In this document: positions 1-6,393 of the stretch, one piece after another
Position numbering within the stretch: the stretch's first letter is position 1
Layout: the number at the start of each line of letters is the position of its first letter
Assembly (NCBI GenBank): GCA_030626645.1
Contig: DAOUTP010000104.1
Coordinates: 1 to 6,522 of the forward strand
Length of the DNA stretch: 6,522 nucleotides
Source: Candidatus Cloacimonadota bacterium
GTDB lineage: Bacteria > Cloacimonadota > Cloacimonadia > Cloacimonadales > TCS61
Direction: 5' to 3'
The notes under the pieces: model-generated
What the model was told of the DNA's origin: nothing
Databases searched by the model: none
Seen by the model: only the letters and a program-made list of their open reading frames with translations
Program-made: the position numbers and the translations under genes

Positions 1-24
1 AATTAAGTGATGGTCACTAAATGC

Positions 25-1200
25 TTACAAAAAAGAAATCCCACGAGGATATCCGGATACGCCCAGAAACTTTACAATAGTTGCAGCAACATCAGAAAAC
101 TGGTTTCGTATTCCAATATTTATTGGTTCCGAACCTTTTTGATAACTGAGAAGCGGTACATATTCCCTTGTATGATCAGTTCCTTTGAAAGTCGGATCGC
201 AACCGTGATCTGCAGTAATTATGAGGAGTTCATCTTCCCTCAATATTTCTAGAAGTCTGCCCAAATGTTTATCGATCTTCTCAACCTCATTATAGTAACC
301 TAGTGGGTTTCTCCTGTGACCATAAAGCATGTCGGTATCCACATAGTTCGCAAATATGAATTCATCTCCTTCAGCCGGTTTACTTAACAGCTTCTCAGTT
401 CTATTCATACAAGCGTCATTACCTTTGTCATGATAGGAATCATTTATTCCTCTTTCAAGAAATATATCACCGATCTTTCCAACTCCCACCGTATTCACAC
501 TATTTTTCTGTAAAAAATCAAAGATAGTTTCACCTTCGTATTTTATAGAGAAATCCCTTCTGTTCTTTGTTCTTGTAAAGTTACCAGGTTCACCAACAAA
601 GGGTCTGGCAATTACTCTGCCTACATTATATTGATCACAAAGTATTCTTGATTTGGCACAGATATCGTAGAGTTCTTCTATGGGAACAATATTCTCATGA
701 GCTGCGACTTGAAAAACAGAATCACCTGAAGTATATACAATAAGTTTTCCGGTTTCCATATGCTCTTTACCAAGTTCTTCTATTATTGCTGTTCCGGAAG
801 CTGCTTTGTTTCCAATAATTTCTTTACCGGTTTCACGCGTAAAATCTTCCAATAGCTTCTGTGGAAAAGATGGATACTCCAGCGGAAAGGTTGTAAAGGG
901 TTTGGAAAGTTCCAGACCTGCAAGTTCCCAATGTCCGGTAGTTGTATCTTTGCCGGGAGATTTCTCCTTTAAAACTCCGTAACTTGCTAAAGGATTTTGA
1001 ATAGCACTGCATCCAGGTAGTTCATTCCCAAGGAGTAAGGAAGCATTACCCAGACCGAGTTTCTTCAGAAAATGCCATTTGTCACCCTCAATTGTTTCGC
1101 AAATATGAAGGATTGTATTTGATCCGGCATCTCCATACATTTCTGCATCTGGTAGTTCACCAATACCGAAACTATCAATTACAATTATTACTGCTCTCAT
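25..1200 (-). CDS. deoB: Phosphopentomutase (DeoB)
   Basis: This cytoplasmic enzyme of the alkaline phosphatase superfamily interconverts ribose-1-phosphate (or deoxyribose-1-phosphate) with the 5-phosphate, linking nucleoside phosphorolysis to pentose metabolism. The 391-residue length is normal for the family. Visible metal-site motifs are D9 in VIDSFGIGELPDA, the phospho-threonine motif GKDTTTGHWE (residues 83-92, with the Thr near 86), D290 and H295 in DTDMLYGHRRNP, D331-H332 in ADHG, and H343 in TDHTRE. The spacings within these last motifs match the characterised Bacillus enzyme as I recall it. The insert (cap) domain lies roughly between residues 100 and 220. The ATG at 1200 is preceded by AAAGGAAATTAA, a good ribosome site. 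The gene follows the TIR-like gene by 70 bp with no obvious terminator between them, so co-transcription is possible. No purine phosphorylase or deo regulator is in the window. The family call is very secure. Confidence 0.97.
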   Translation of the reverse strand: MRAVIIVIDSFGIGELPDAEMYGDAGSNTILHICETIEGDKWHFLKKLGLGNASLLLGNELPGCSAIQNPLASYGVLKEKSPGKDTTTGHWELAGLELSKPFTTFPLEYPSFPQKLLEDFTRETGKEIIGNKAASGTAIIEELGKEHMETGKLIVYTSGDSVFQVAAHENIVPIEELYDICAKSRILCDQYNVGRVIARPFVGEPGNFTRTKNRRDFSIKYEGETIFDFLQKNSVNTVGVGKIGDIFLERGINDSYHDKGNDACMNRTEKLLSKPAEGDEFIFANYVDTDMLYGHRRNPLGYYNEVEKIDKHLGRLLEILREDELLIITADHGCDPTFKGTDHTREYVPLLSYQKGSEPINIGIRNQFSDVAATIVKFLGVSGYPRGISFL

Positions 1201-1218
1201 TTAATTTCCTTTGTTTAT

Positions 1219-1257
1219 AACAGGGTTATGTCATTTAAAATATAGTGAATACCTGTT
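1219..1257. repeat. Short inverted repeat ahead of deoB
   Basis: AACAGG at 1219-1224 and CCTGTT at 1252-1257 are perfect 6-bp inverted arms about 27 bp apart, inside the 70-bp gap between the TIR-like gene and deoB. They could be an operator or a weak leader structure, or could be chance. The loop is too long and there is no T-run, so this is not a terminator. TTGCAA at 1257-1262 lies beside it and could serve as a weak -35 box, but the -10 candidates downstream (TTTAAA) are poor. Confidence 0.2.
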
Positions 1258-1270
1258 TGCAAAATGTACA

Positions 1271-2074
1271 TCAAATGTCATATCCAGCGTTTTTGAGCTC
1301 TTGAAAAACCTGTTCCTGCCATTTTCCTGATCTATCTATTTTTATATACTCAAAACCATGATAATCTTCCGGTAATTGCAGCTCGCCAGTATATAAACCG
1401 CAGACATTTTCTCTACCAAGTAAACCAACAAATATTCCTAATTCTAAAATAACATTTTGATCTGCCCGGAATTTTAAACTATCGGGATGAATTCCACCGA
1501 CATTATCCGGTGTGAGTAATCCGATTGCAAATTTTACTTCAGATCTGGTTAGTATCTCATCTATCAATGTCTTGCCACCTGCTATGAATTCCTGAAGTAT
1601 GATCGGTTCAAGACCTAATTCGGTAATAAAATTTATGATCGTAGTTTTTGTTGAGCAATTTGTCCCATGAATAAAGAATAATTTCTTACTGTTATCTCTT
1701 TTGCCTGTTGCAGCTTGAATTTCAAATATTCCCAAGCTTAATTTGATGGAATTCATTTTATCGAGTTTATCTTGTAAATCAGCCCAGAGTTTAGCAGTTT
1801 TCTCGGAAAGTTTCAGATCAGAAACTAAGATCCTACCGATTGACCAGCCGGAGGACGAGTAATCTTTAGCTACCTTTTTGTTCTTAAAAATAGATTTTAG
1901 CAGCTTATAATTCTCGCTATTCCAGAGTTTAAACTTTTTTTCCGCTGTTTGTAACTGTTGTATATTCTTGATCTCAAGTTGAAGCAGAGCCTTACCTTTT
2001 ACTATCTTCTCTTCGATAAGGGTATCTACTTTTTCAGGTGGAATATTTAAGATGAACATTTTTTTATCAATCAT
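1271..2074 (-). CDS. TIR-like (PF10137, CAP12/PCTIR type) nucleotide-binding protein, putative NADase
   Basis: This 267-residue protein has two parts. Residues 1-125 are a Lys-rich, mostly helical N-terminal region that I do not recognise by name; it has a W-N-x-x-N-Y-x-L-L stretch near 51-59 and a SSSGW loop near 73-77. Residues 130-267 match the TIR-like domain annotated as predicted nucleotide-binding (PF10137). The matching motifs are KLFFIHGTN (131-139), GGKTLIDE (166-173), LLTPDNVGG (186-194), and RADQNVILELG (203-213) followed by GRENVCGLY. E211 in the last helix is the expected catalytic glutamate for NAD+ cleavage. The family includes effectors fused to STING or used in CBASS-like immunity, but no cyclase, STING or Argonaute partner is visible here. 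A TTG at 2095 would add seven residues. The ATG at 2074 is preferred because AAGGA lies 7 nt upstream. A defence role is inference; the domain call is firm. Confidence 0.85.
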   Translation of the reverse strand: MIDKKMFILNIPPEKVDTLIEEKIVKGKALLQLEIKNIQQLQTAEKKFKLWNSENYKLLKSIFKNKKVAKDYSSSGWSIGRILVSDLKLSEKTAKLWADLQDKLDKMNSIKLSLGIFEIQAATGKRDNSKKLFFIHGTNCSTKTTIINFITELGLEPIILQEFIAGGKTLIDEILTRSEVKFAIGLLTPDNVGGIHPDSLKFRADQNVILELGIFVGLLGRENVCGLYTGELQLPEDYHGFEYIKIDRSGKWQEQVFQELKNAGYDI

Positions 2075-2081
2075 ATACTCA

Positions 2082-2086
2082 TCCTT
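2082..2086 (-). promoter_or_regulatory. Shine-Dalgarno deciding the TIR gene start
   Basis: AAGGA on the minus strand sits 7 nt before the ATG at 2074. It falls inside the coding sequence if the upstream TTG at 2095 were used, and that TTG lacks a comparable site. The wider motif AGGATGAG (2078-2085) is exactly complementary to CTCATCCT in the terminator arm at 2132-2139, so this ribosome site could be masked in a read-through transcript. Confidence 0.7.
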
Positions 2087-2124
2087 GCTGAGCAAGTTCT
2101 GTCATTGCTCTTTAACGATAACCC

Positions 2125-2157
2125 AAAAAATAGGATGAGAGAAATTCCCATCCTATT
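2125..2157 (-). terminator. Intrinsic terminator after the small helical protein gene
   Basis: On the minus strand a 9-bp perfect stem (2149-2157 pairing with 2129-2137) is followed by a six-T run (2130-2125). It lies 30 bp past the stop codon at 2187 and should end the rsmE-cca-small-protein transcript. It also separates that unit from the TIR-like gene, whose start is about 50 bp further on. No convincing promoter was found between the terminator and the TIR start, so the TIR gene may depend on leakage through this structure. Confidence 0.7.
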
Positions 2158-2159
2158 AT

Positions 2160-2200
2160 AACATAATCCTAAAGTAGGCTTTTATGTTAATTTTTTTTTT
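2160..2200 (+). terminator. Plus-oriented hairpin with T10 tail at the small gene's stop
   Basis: AACATAA (2160-2166) pairs with TTATGTT (2182-2188). An inner CCTA/TAGG stem (2168-2171 with 2175-2178) closes on a 3-nt loop. Ten T residues follow at 2191-2200. Read on the plus strand this has the form of an intrinsic terminator, although no plus-strand gene lies upstream. It may block antisense transcription into cca. On the minus transcript the same hairpin overlaps the TAA at 2187 and may protect the 3' end. The T-run also encodes the Lys-Lys-Asn tail of the small protein, so part of the signal may be coincidental. Confidence 0.35.
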
Positions 2201-2585
2201 CAGGTTCTTCTTCTTCCGGTTTTGTTGTCTCTTTTTTGTGTTCATTGATCACATCTTTAGTTCCATCCACAATTCCGGCAAAAACATCTTTAACAAAGCC
2301 GGCAACTTTGGGCGCATGTTCTTTGAAAGTATCACTTATAGTGATCGAAGCTTTTTTTACAAATTCTTCTGTTGGTGGTTTAGCTTTTTCAAAACCTTCT
2401 TTAGCACCTTCCAGAGCTTCTCTCGCTAGTTTTTGAGCTTTTTCTTTATTGTTCAAGTCCTCAGTTTTGATGGTTGTAATTATTTCTTTAGTTACATTTC
2501 CAACTGCTGTTATTACGTCTTCACCGGCATGAACAGCTTTTACCACAGCGTCATGAACGATCTTGTTCACTTTTTTCTCTTTCAT
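2187..2585 (-). CDS. Small charged helical protein of unknown function, translationally coupled to cca
   Basis: I do not recognise this 132-residue protein with confidence. It is almost entirely predicted amphipathic helix, rich in Lys, Glu, Ala and Val, with no Cys or Trp, no signal peptide and no true membrane segment. Residues 1-68 form one helical block with Ala/Gly-spaced segments such as AVVKAVHAGEDVITAVGN and AREALEGAKEGFEKA. A Pro-Pro break falls at 70-71, a second helical block runs from 72 to 116, and an acidic-basic tail ends EEEEPEKKN. The pattern resembles apolipoprotein-, LEA- or phasin-like helical proteins and possibly small families such as DUF6781; that comparison is only by eye. 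The ATG at 2585 overlaps the cca stop TGA (ATGA), and a strong AGGAGG lies inside the last cca codons. Coupled translation with cca is therefore likely. Codon use and overlap support a real gene. Confidence 0.75.
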   Translation of the reverse strand: MKEKKVNKIVHDAVVKAVHAGEDVITAVGNVTKEIITTIKTEDLNNKEKAQKLAREALEGAKEGFEKAKPPTEEFVKKASITISDTFKEHAPKVAGFVKDVFAGIVDGTKDVINEHKKETTKPEEEEPEKKN

Positions 2586-3931
2586 AAATCCTCCTCAACT
2601 TCTATTGCATTTAATATCTCAGTTTTATCCCAAAACGGATTTCGTAACCATATCTCATGAGCTTGATCTAGCAACTTTCCAATATTTTGCCCTTCACTCA
2701 TTTCAAAATGTAACATAATATCACTTCCTGTTACTGGCAACATTTTTCCATTTATTTTTTTTAAATTGGAAGCTATTCGCTTTTTCAAGTTGGGAATCTG
2801 GCTTGCAAGGCAATAAGCTTGTGCATGGGAGATGTTGTCCGCATGTATAAGTGAGAGTAGATTTTCCAATTCAGAATTCAATTGGATGATTAAGCGGCGT
2901 ACAGCTACATCGGAAAAATTTTCTAGCGTATCACCAAAAGCTTTTAAGCGCATATGATTTTTTATAAGTTTAGTGACTTTTTCAATTGTTTCTTTTGGAA
3001 ATTTAAGATCGTGCAATATTTTTCGAGCACGCTTTGCTCCGGCTATTTCGTGCCGGTAGAAATGAACTCCTTTTTCATCTTCTGTTCTGGTTTGCGGTTT
3101 GGCAATATCATGCAAAAGAGCAGATAATCGTAATACAATATCAGAAGAAGTATTTTGTAAAACCTGAAGTGTATGCTCAAGCATATCTTTGTCATGATAT
3201 TTGTTTTGCTGTGCACCAGCTAACAGGACTAATTCGGGGATAATATATTGCATCATACCGGAATGCACCAGCATTCTTATTCCAGTTGCAGGAGCAGGAG
3301 ATAAAAGGATTTTAATAAGTTCATCCCTTATTCTTTCACGGGAAATGTGTTTTAATATTTGTGCATTCCGAATGATACCATTCATTGTATTATCTTCAAT
3401 TGAGAAACCAAGCTGCACAGCAAAACGAACAGCACGCAACATTCTGAGAGGATCTTCTTCAAAGATGATATCTGGTTGTGAAGTGGCGCGGATTATCTTA
3501 GCTTTGATATCGTTAATTCCCTTACCTGTGATATCTTGAATTTCACCATTTATTACATCCATAATAAGTGAATTAACTGTGAAATCTCGACGGTAGATAT
3601 CCTCGGTAAGAGTACCTTGAACTACATCCGGTTTGCGATTTTTATCTCGATAAGATTCTTTTCGCGCCATAACAAACTCGATCTTATATCCAGAAATAAT
3701 TACCTGTGCTGTGCCAAACCGCTGAAATATTACCGGACGAGAAGAAATTTCTTTTTTGTATAATAATTGTGCAAGAGCGATACCGCCATTGGAAAGTGTG
3801 ACGACAATATCCAGATCACTACTCTCTATTCCCATAACCTTATCGCGTACAAATCCACCCGCAATAAAGGTATTATTCTCAAATTCTGTTCCTCGAATCG
3901 CATTAGCGATGATAACAATTACATCATTCAT
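2582..3931 (-). CDS. cca: tRNA nucleotidyltransferase / poly(A) polymerase family protein with HD domain (CCA-adding type)
   Basis: This protein belongs to the class II nucleotidyltransferases that add CCA (or part of it) to tRNA 3' ends in the cytoplasm. Its 449 residues carry the head motif GGFVRD (25-30), catalytic Asp pair D39/D41 in SDLDIVV, the ribose-recognition motif RRDFTVNSL (114-122), and the nucleotide-selecting EDxxR motif as EDPLR (159-163) followed by the conserved MLRAVRFA. A C-terminal HD domain has H253, the H274-D275 pair in LLHDIAKP, and H294. HD domains in this family are linked to phosphohydrolase activity in some members. The start codon lies 6 bp after the rsmE stop with only a weak AAAGAA ribosome site, suggesting coupling. 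The stop overlaps the next gene by 4 bp. In some lineages CCA addition is split between a CC-adding and an A-adding paralogue. Sequence inspection alone cannot exclude that, or a poly(A) polymerase. Confidence 0.92.
   Translation of the reverse strand: MNDVIVIIANAIRGTEFENNTFIAGGFVRDKVMGIESSDLDIVVTLSNGGIALAQLLYKKEISSRPVIFQRFGTAQVIISGYKIEFVMARKESYRDKNRKPDVVQGTLTEDIYRRDFTVNSLIMDVINGEIQDITGKGINDIKAKIIRATSQPDIIFEEDPLRMLRAVRFAVQLGFSIEDNTMNGIIRNAQILKHISRERIRDELIKILLSPAPATGIRMLVHSGMMQYIIPELVLLAGAQQNKYHDKDMLEHTLQVLQNTSSDIVLRLSALLHDIAKPQTRTEDEKGVHFYRHEIAGAKRARKILHDLKFPKETIEKVTKLIKNHMRLKAFGDTLENFSDVAVRRLIIQLNSELENLLSLIHADNISHAQAYCLASQIPNLKKRIASNLKKINGKMLPVTGSDIMLHFEMSEGQNIGKLLDQAHEIWLRNPFWDKTEILNAIEVEEDL
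2590..2595 (-). promoter_or_regulatory. Strong ribosome site inside the end of cca
   Basis: AGGAGG, encoded by the Glu-Glu-Asp codons near the cca C-terminus, lies 4 nt before the ATG at 2585 of the small helical protein gene. With the ATGA stop-start overlap it argues that the small ORF is translated, and at a rate that could exceed that of cca itself. Confidence 0.75.
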
Positions 3932-3937
3932 AATTCT

Positions 3938-4669
3938 TTAATAATATTCAGGATTATTTTGTAGATAATAACCGACTAATTGAGCAACACTTGCAATTGC
4001 TGCTGTTTCTGCCCGCAAGATATGATTTCCTAAAGTGAAAGTAGCCACCTGCTTATTTTGCAAATATTCAATTTCCTCTTTATCAAATCCGCCTTCAGGA
4101 CCAATAATAATGCAAATCGATTTCTCCTCATAATTTGTAACGATCTCATTTATTGTTCTATGTTTTCCAATTTCCAGAGCTGCCACAGGAATAAAATCTT
4201 CCATTTTCTCAATCAACTCAAATAAAGAGCGCTCTTCATGTATCTGCGGCAGGAAAGCATTATCACACTGTTTCATCGCAGCAATTGCAACTTTCTGGAA
4301 TTTTGCTATACTATTTTGGGAGTGTTTTCTTACAGTTCTTTCTGTAGTGATGGGAAAAAAATCTTTCACACCCAGTTCGGTTAATTTTTCTATGATCATA
4401 TTATCGTGTTTGTTCTTTAAAAAAGGGAAAGCAATTGCAATCTGTGGTTGAGAAATTTGCAATACTGTCCTTTTGTTGATCGATACTATCAGCTCTTTCT
4501 TGCCCACTCTATTTATAATACCTTCAGCCAGTAACCCTATTCCATTGGATAGAATTATTTTATCTCCTTCTTTTCGGCGGAAAACATGACAAATATGATG
4601 TTGCTCGTTTCCTGATATCAATACAATATCATCAGTTATCTTCATCTCCGGTGTATAAAAACAAGGCAT
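3938..4669 (-). CDS. rsmE: 16S rRNA (uracil1498-N3)-methyltransferase RsmE
   Basis: RsmE uses S-adenosylmethionine to methylate N3 of U1498 in 16S rRNA of the 30S subunit. From the chosen start the protein is 243 residues, typical of the family. An N-terminal PUA-like RNA-binding domain (about 1-70) contains HHICHVFRRKEGD. The SPOUT methyltransferase domain follows with KLTELGV (95-101), AMKQCD (131-136), the SAM-binding GPEGGF (190-195), and the knot motif LGNHILRAETAA (213-224). An ATG at 4693 would add eight residues, but the ATG at 4669 gives the usual MPxF-type beginning and has AGGAG 5 nt upstream, so 4669 is preferred. It is the first gene of the minus-strand unit with cca and the small protein. 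The translation-linked pairing of rRNA and tRNA maturation genes makes functional sense. Confidence 0.95.
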   Translation of the reverse strand: MPCFYTPEMKITDDIVLISGNEQHHICHVFRRKEGDKIILSNGIGLLAEGIINRVGKKELIVSINKRTVLQISQPQIAIAFPFLKNKHDNMIIEKLTELGVKDFFPITTERTVRKHSQNSIAKFQKVAIAAMKQCDNAFLPQIHEERSLFELIEKMEDFIPVAALEIGKHRTINEIVTNYEEKSICIIIGPEGGFDKEEIEYLQNKQVATFTLGNHILRAETAAIASVAQLVGYYLQNNPEYY

Positions 4670-4674
4670 AAATT

Positions 4675-4679
4675 CTCCT
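4675..4679 (-). promoter_or_regulatory. Shine-Dalgarno deciding the rsmE start
   Basis: AGGAG on the minus strand lies 5 nt before the ATG at 4669. An in-frame ATG at 4693 has no comparable purine-rich site, and this AGGAG would then be inside the coding region. The site therefore favours the shorter protein. Confidence 0.75.
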
Positions 4680-4855
4680 ATTAAATTCTTCATTTAAGAA
4701 AATTGAATATTCTATATTTATGTCAAATAAAGTCTTTGTAATAAAAAACAATACTTTATATATTTTAACATTTTTGAATTATTATAACTTTTTTTTATTG
4801 CCAAAAAAGGTTAAAGTATTTTTTATCACATAGAAATGCTATATAAAAAAAGAAC

Positions 4856-4885
4856 TTGCAAAATAACATGGAGTAATTTTAATAT
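4856..4885 (+). promoter_or_regulatory. Candidate sigma-70-type promoter for the SPOR gene
   Basis: TTGCAA (4856-4861) and TAATAT (4880-4885) are separated by 18 bp. They would place the transcript start near 4892, giving a leader of roughly 65 nt before the ATG at 4956. In such AT-rich sequence similar pairs arise by chance, so this is a suggestion only. Confidence 0.35.
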
Positions 4886-4955
4886 AGCAATCAGATTTGT
4901 AATTAGCTAAAATTTAATAGATTGTGAAGTTTAGTTGTATATAGAGGGTTAAGAT

Positions 4956-6362
4956 ATGAGGAACGTACTACAGCTCGTTGTTATAATAATTGCCGTAGTA
5001 GCTTTAATTATAATAATTGGATTCGTAATTGGAACGGTAACACATAATATGAAGAGCGAATCGGAAGAGACGATTGTTAAACAGCCCGTTATAAAAGAGG
5101 AAATCAGCGAACCACTTTTGCCCGAATTTGAAGAATTATTCTCTCTTCAGATAATGGCTAGTAGTAAATATGACAACATTAAACATCTCCAGAATAAATT
5201 ACAACAGGGAAATTATGAAACAGAAATTTCCAAATTAATGAGAGAAGGCACGATAATTTACCGCTTACGTCTTACAGGATTATACGGCGAGGACGATGCT
5301 ATTGGTCTGGGTGAAGAACTAAAAAAGAAATATGCTTCAATTGATGGTTATTGGCTGGAAGAACAAAAGACCAGAACGACATCAACATCACTAATGGAAG
5401 AAAAGATCAAAACAGAAGAAGTTTCTAAAGAGAAACAGGCAAAACCAGAATATGAAAAAGAGATCAAGATAACTAAAACGAAAATAGATTTTGGTAAAGA
5501 GTGTGAAGTGCAACTGCTTGCCAGCAGTAATTATGCCAGAATTGAACAGATAAAGACAGACCTGGACAGAAAAGGCTATAAAACTAAAATACTTACATTT
5601 ACAAAAGAAAAAAATATTATCTATCGTTTACGATTGCGTGGGCTTTATAGTGAAGCGGAAGGTAAAAGACTGGGGAATAAAGTTGTAAAACTTTCTCCGC
5701 ATATTTCTTCTTTCTGGCTGGATGAGATCATAGATGGAAAAAGTGCCGGTCAGATCGGCGAGACTGTGATTAAAACTTCCCAAACTTCTACATCTCCTTC
5801 GAGTGGTAATTATGAGATCCAGATCCTGGCAAATACAAAAAGAAATTTCGCTGAAGATAAAAAAAATATCTTGGAAAAAGCCGGGTACCGAGCCAAGATA
5901 ACGACCACGACTAAGAATGGAACTACCTATTACAGACTTCGACTGGCAGATTCTTATTCAAGATCTGAGGCTACAAAAATGGGAGACAAGCTGAAGAAAG
6001 AGGTACGGTTTGTTTCAGATTATTGGATTGTACCCAGTCCCGGAGTAAGCACAGTTGCACCTCGACCTATAAAACAGAAAGCAAAAGTCCAGGATGAATC
6101 TCTCACTGAGCCCATCCAGTATCCTATTGATCCTAAATATCAATCTAAAAATAAAAAGCAACAGAAAACAATGACCTGTAATTCTAATGATATTAACATC
6201 CGTATTGGTCCTGGAACTTATTATGCGATCGATCCGATAGGAAAATTAATGAAAGGCGTTACTGTATTTGTGGTTGATGAGAAAAACGATTGGATAAAAT
6301 TCACGATTACACCCGATGATGAATCATGGTCAGGCTGGGTGAATAAAAAATATTTGAAATAA
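4956..6362 (+). CDS. Membrane-anchored protein with three SPOR-like repeats and a C-terminal SH3b domain
   Basis: This 468-residue protein is probably a cell-envelope protein acting outside the cytoplasmic membrane. An N-terminal hydrophobic segment (about 6-28, Val/Ile rich, no lipobox or clear cleavage site) should anchor it. Three SPOR-like units follow, at about 61-134, 182-255 and 285-358. Each starts with a beta strand such as FSLQIMASS, EVQLLASSN or EIQILANTK. Each then has a helix, the core strand YRLRL, a GLYSE-like turn or its variant, and a closing W-containing strand. SPOR domains bind peptidoglycan glycans lacking stem peptides, typically at division septa. Lys/Glu/Ser/Thr/Pro-rich linkers separate the units. 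Residues 405-467 are a bacterial SH3 domain (NINIRIGPGTYYAI, then GWVNKKYL), commonly wall-binding. There is no catalytic domain. AGAGGG 7 nt before the ATG supports the start. The exact cellular role is not known. Confidence 0.85.
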   Translation: MRNVLQLVVIIIAVVALIIIIGFVIGTVTHNMKSESEETIVKQPVIKEEISEPLLPEFEELFSLQIMASSKYDNIKHLQNKLQQGNYETEISKLMREGTIIYRLRLTGLYGEDDAIGLGEELKKKYASIDGYWLEEQKTRTTSTSLMEEKIKTEEVSKEKQAKPEYEKEIKITKTKIDFGKECEVQLLASSNYARIEQIKTDLDRKGYKTKILTFTKEKNIIYRLRLRGLYSEAEGKRLGNKVVKLSPHISSFWLDEIIDGKSAGQIGETVIKTSQTSTSPSSGNYEIQILANTKRNFAEDKKNILEKAGYRAKITTTTKNGTTYYRLRLADSYSRSEATKMGDKLKKEVRFVSDYWIVPSPGVSTVAPRPIKQKAKVQDESLTEPIQYPIDPKYQSKNKKQQKTMTCNSNDINIRIGPGTYYAIDPIGKLMKGVTVFVVDEKNDWIKFTITPDDESWSGWVNKKYLK

Positions 6363-6393
6363 TGTTTTAATTTACGAATTAAATAAAGAACAA

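Larger units (their letters stand above)
4670..4955. promoter_or_regulatory. Divergent AT-rich intergenic region
   Basis: This 286-bp gap lies between the divergent rsmE and SPOR genes and must hold both promoters. It is rich in A and T runs. On the minus strand, TATAAT occurs at 4786-4781 and TTGACA at 4726-4721, but neither has a well-spaced partner, so the rsmE promoter cannot be fixed. No small ORF with a ribosome site, tRNA-like fold or clear terminator is seen here. Confidence 0.5.

Noticed and set aside
6..18. Inverted repeat AGTGA-TGG-TCACT just past the deoB stop
   Set aside because: The stem is only 5 bp and the visible minus-strand sequence after it has no T-run before the window edge, so it cannot be called a terminator.
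7..252. Plus-strand open frame opposite the 3' end of deoB
   Set aside because: It lies entirely within deoB on the opposite strand, gives a low-complexity product with no recognisable domain, and has no ribosome site.
1271..2074. TIR gene as part of a complete CBASS, Thoeris or SPARTA system
   Set aside because: No cyclase, ThsA-like, short Argonaute or APAZ gene is present on either side. The flanking genes are deoB and the small cca-linked gene, so only an orphan effector can be claimed.
2184..2436. Plus-strand open frames rich in Phe and Ser opposite the small helical gene
   Set aside because: The Phe-rich frame simply mirrors the Lys/Glu-rich codons of the minus-strand gene, which has a strong ribosome site and coupled start. 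These frames are antisense shadows.
3034..3964. Several plus-strand open frames opposite cca
   Set aside because: All lie opposite the well-supported cca gene or run slightly past its start. None shows a ribosome site or a family motif.
4956..5060. Possible cleaved signal peptide or lipoprotein signal on the SPOR protein
   Set aside because: There is no Cys lipobox and no good small-x-small cleavage site after the hydrophobic segment. An uncleaved membrane anchor fits better.
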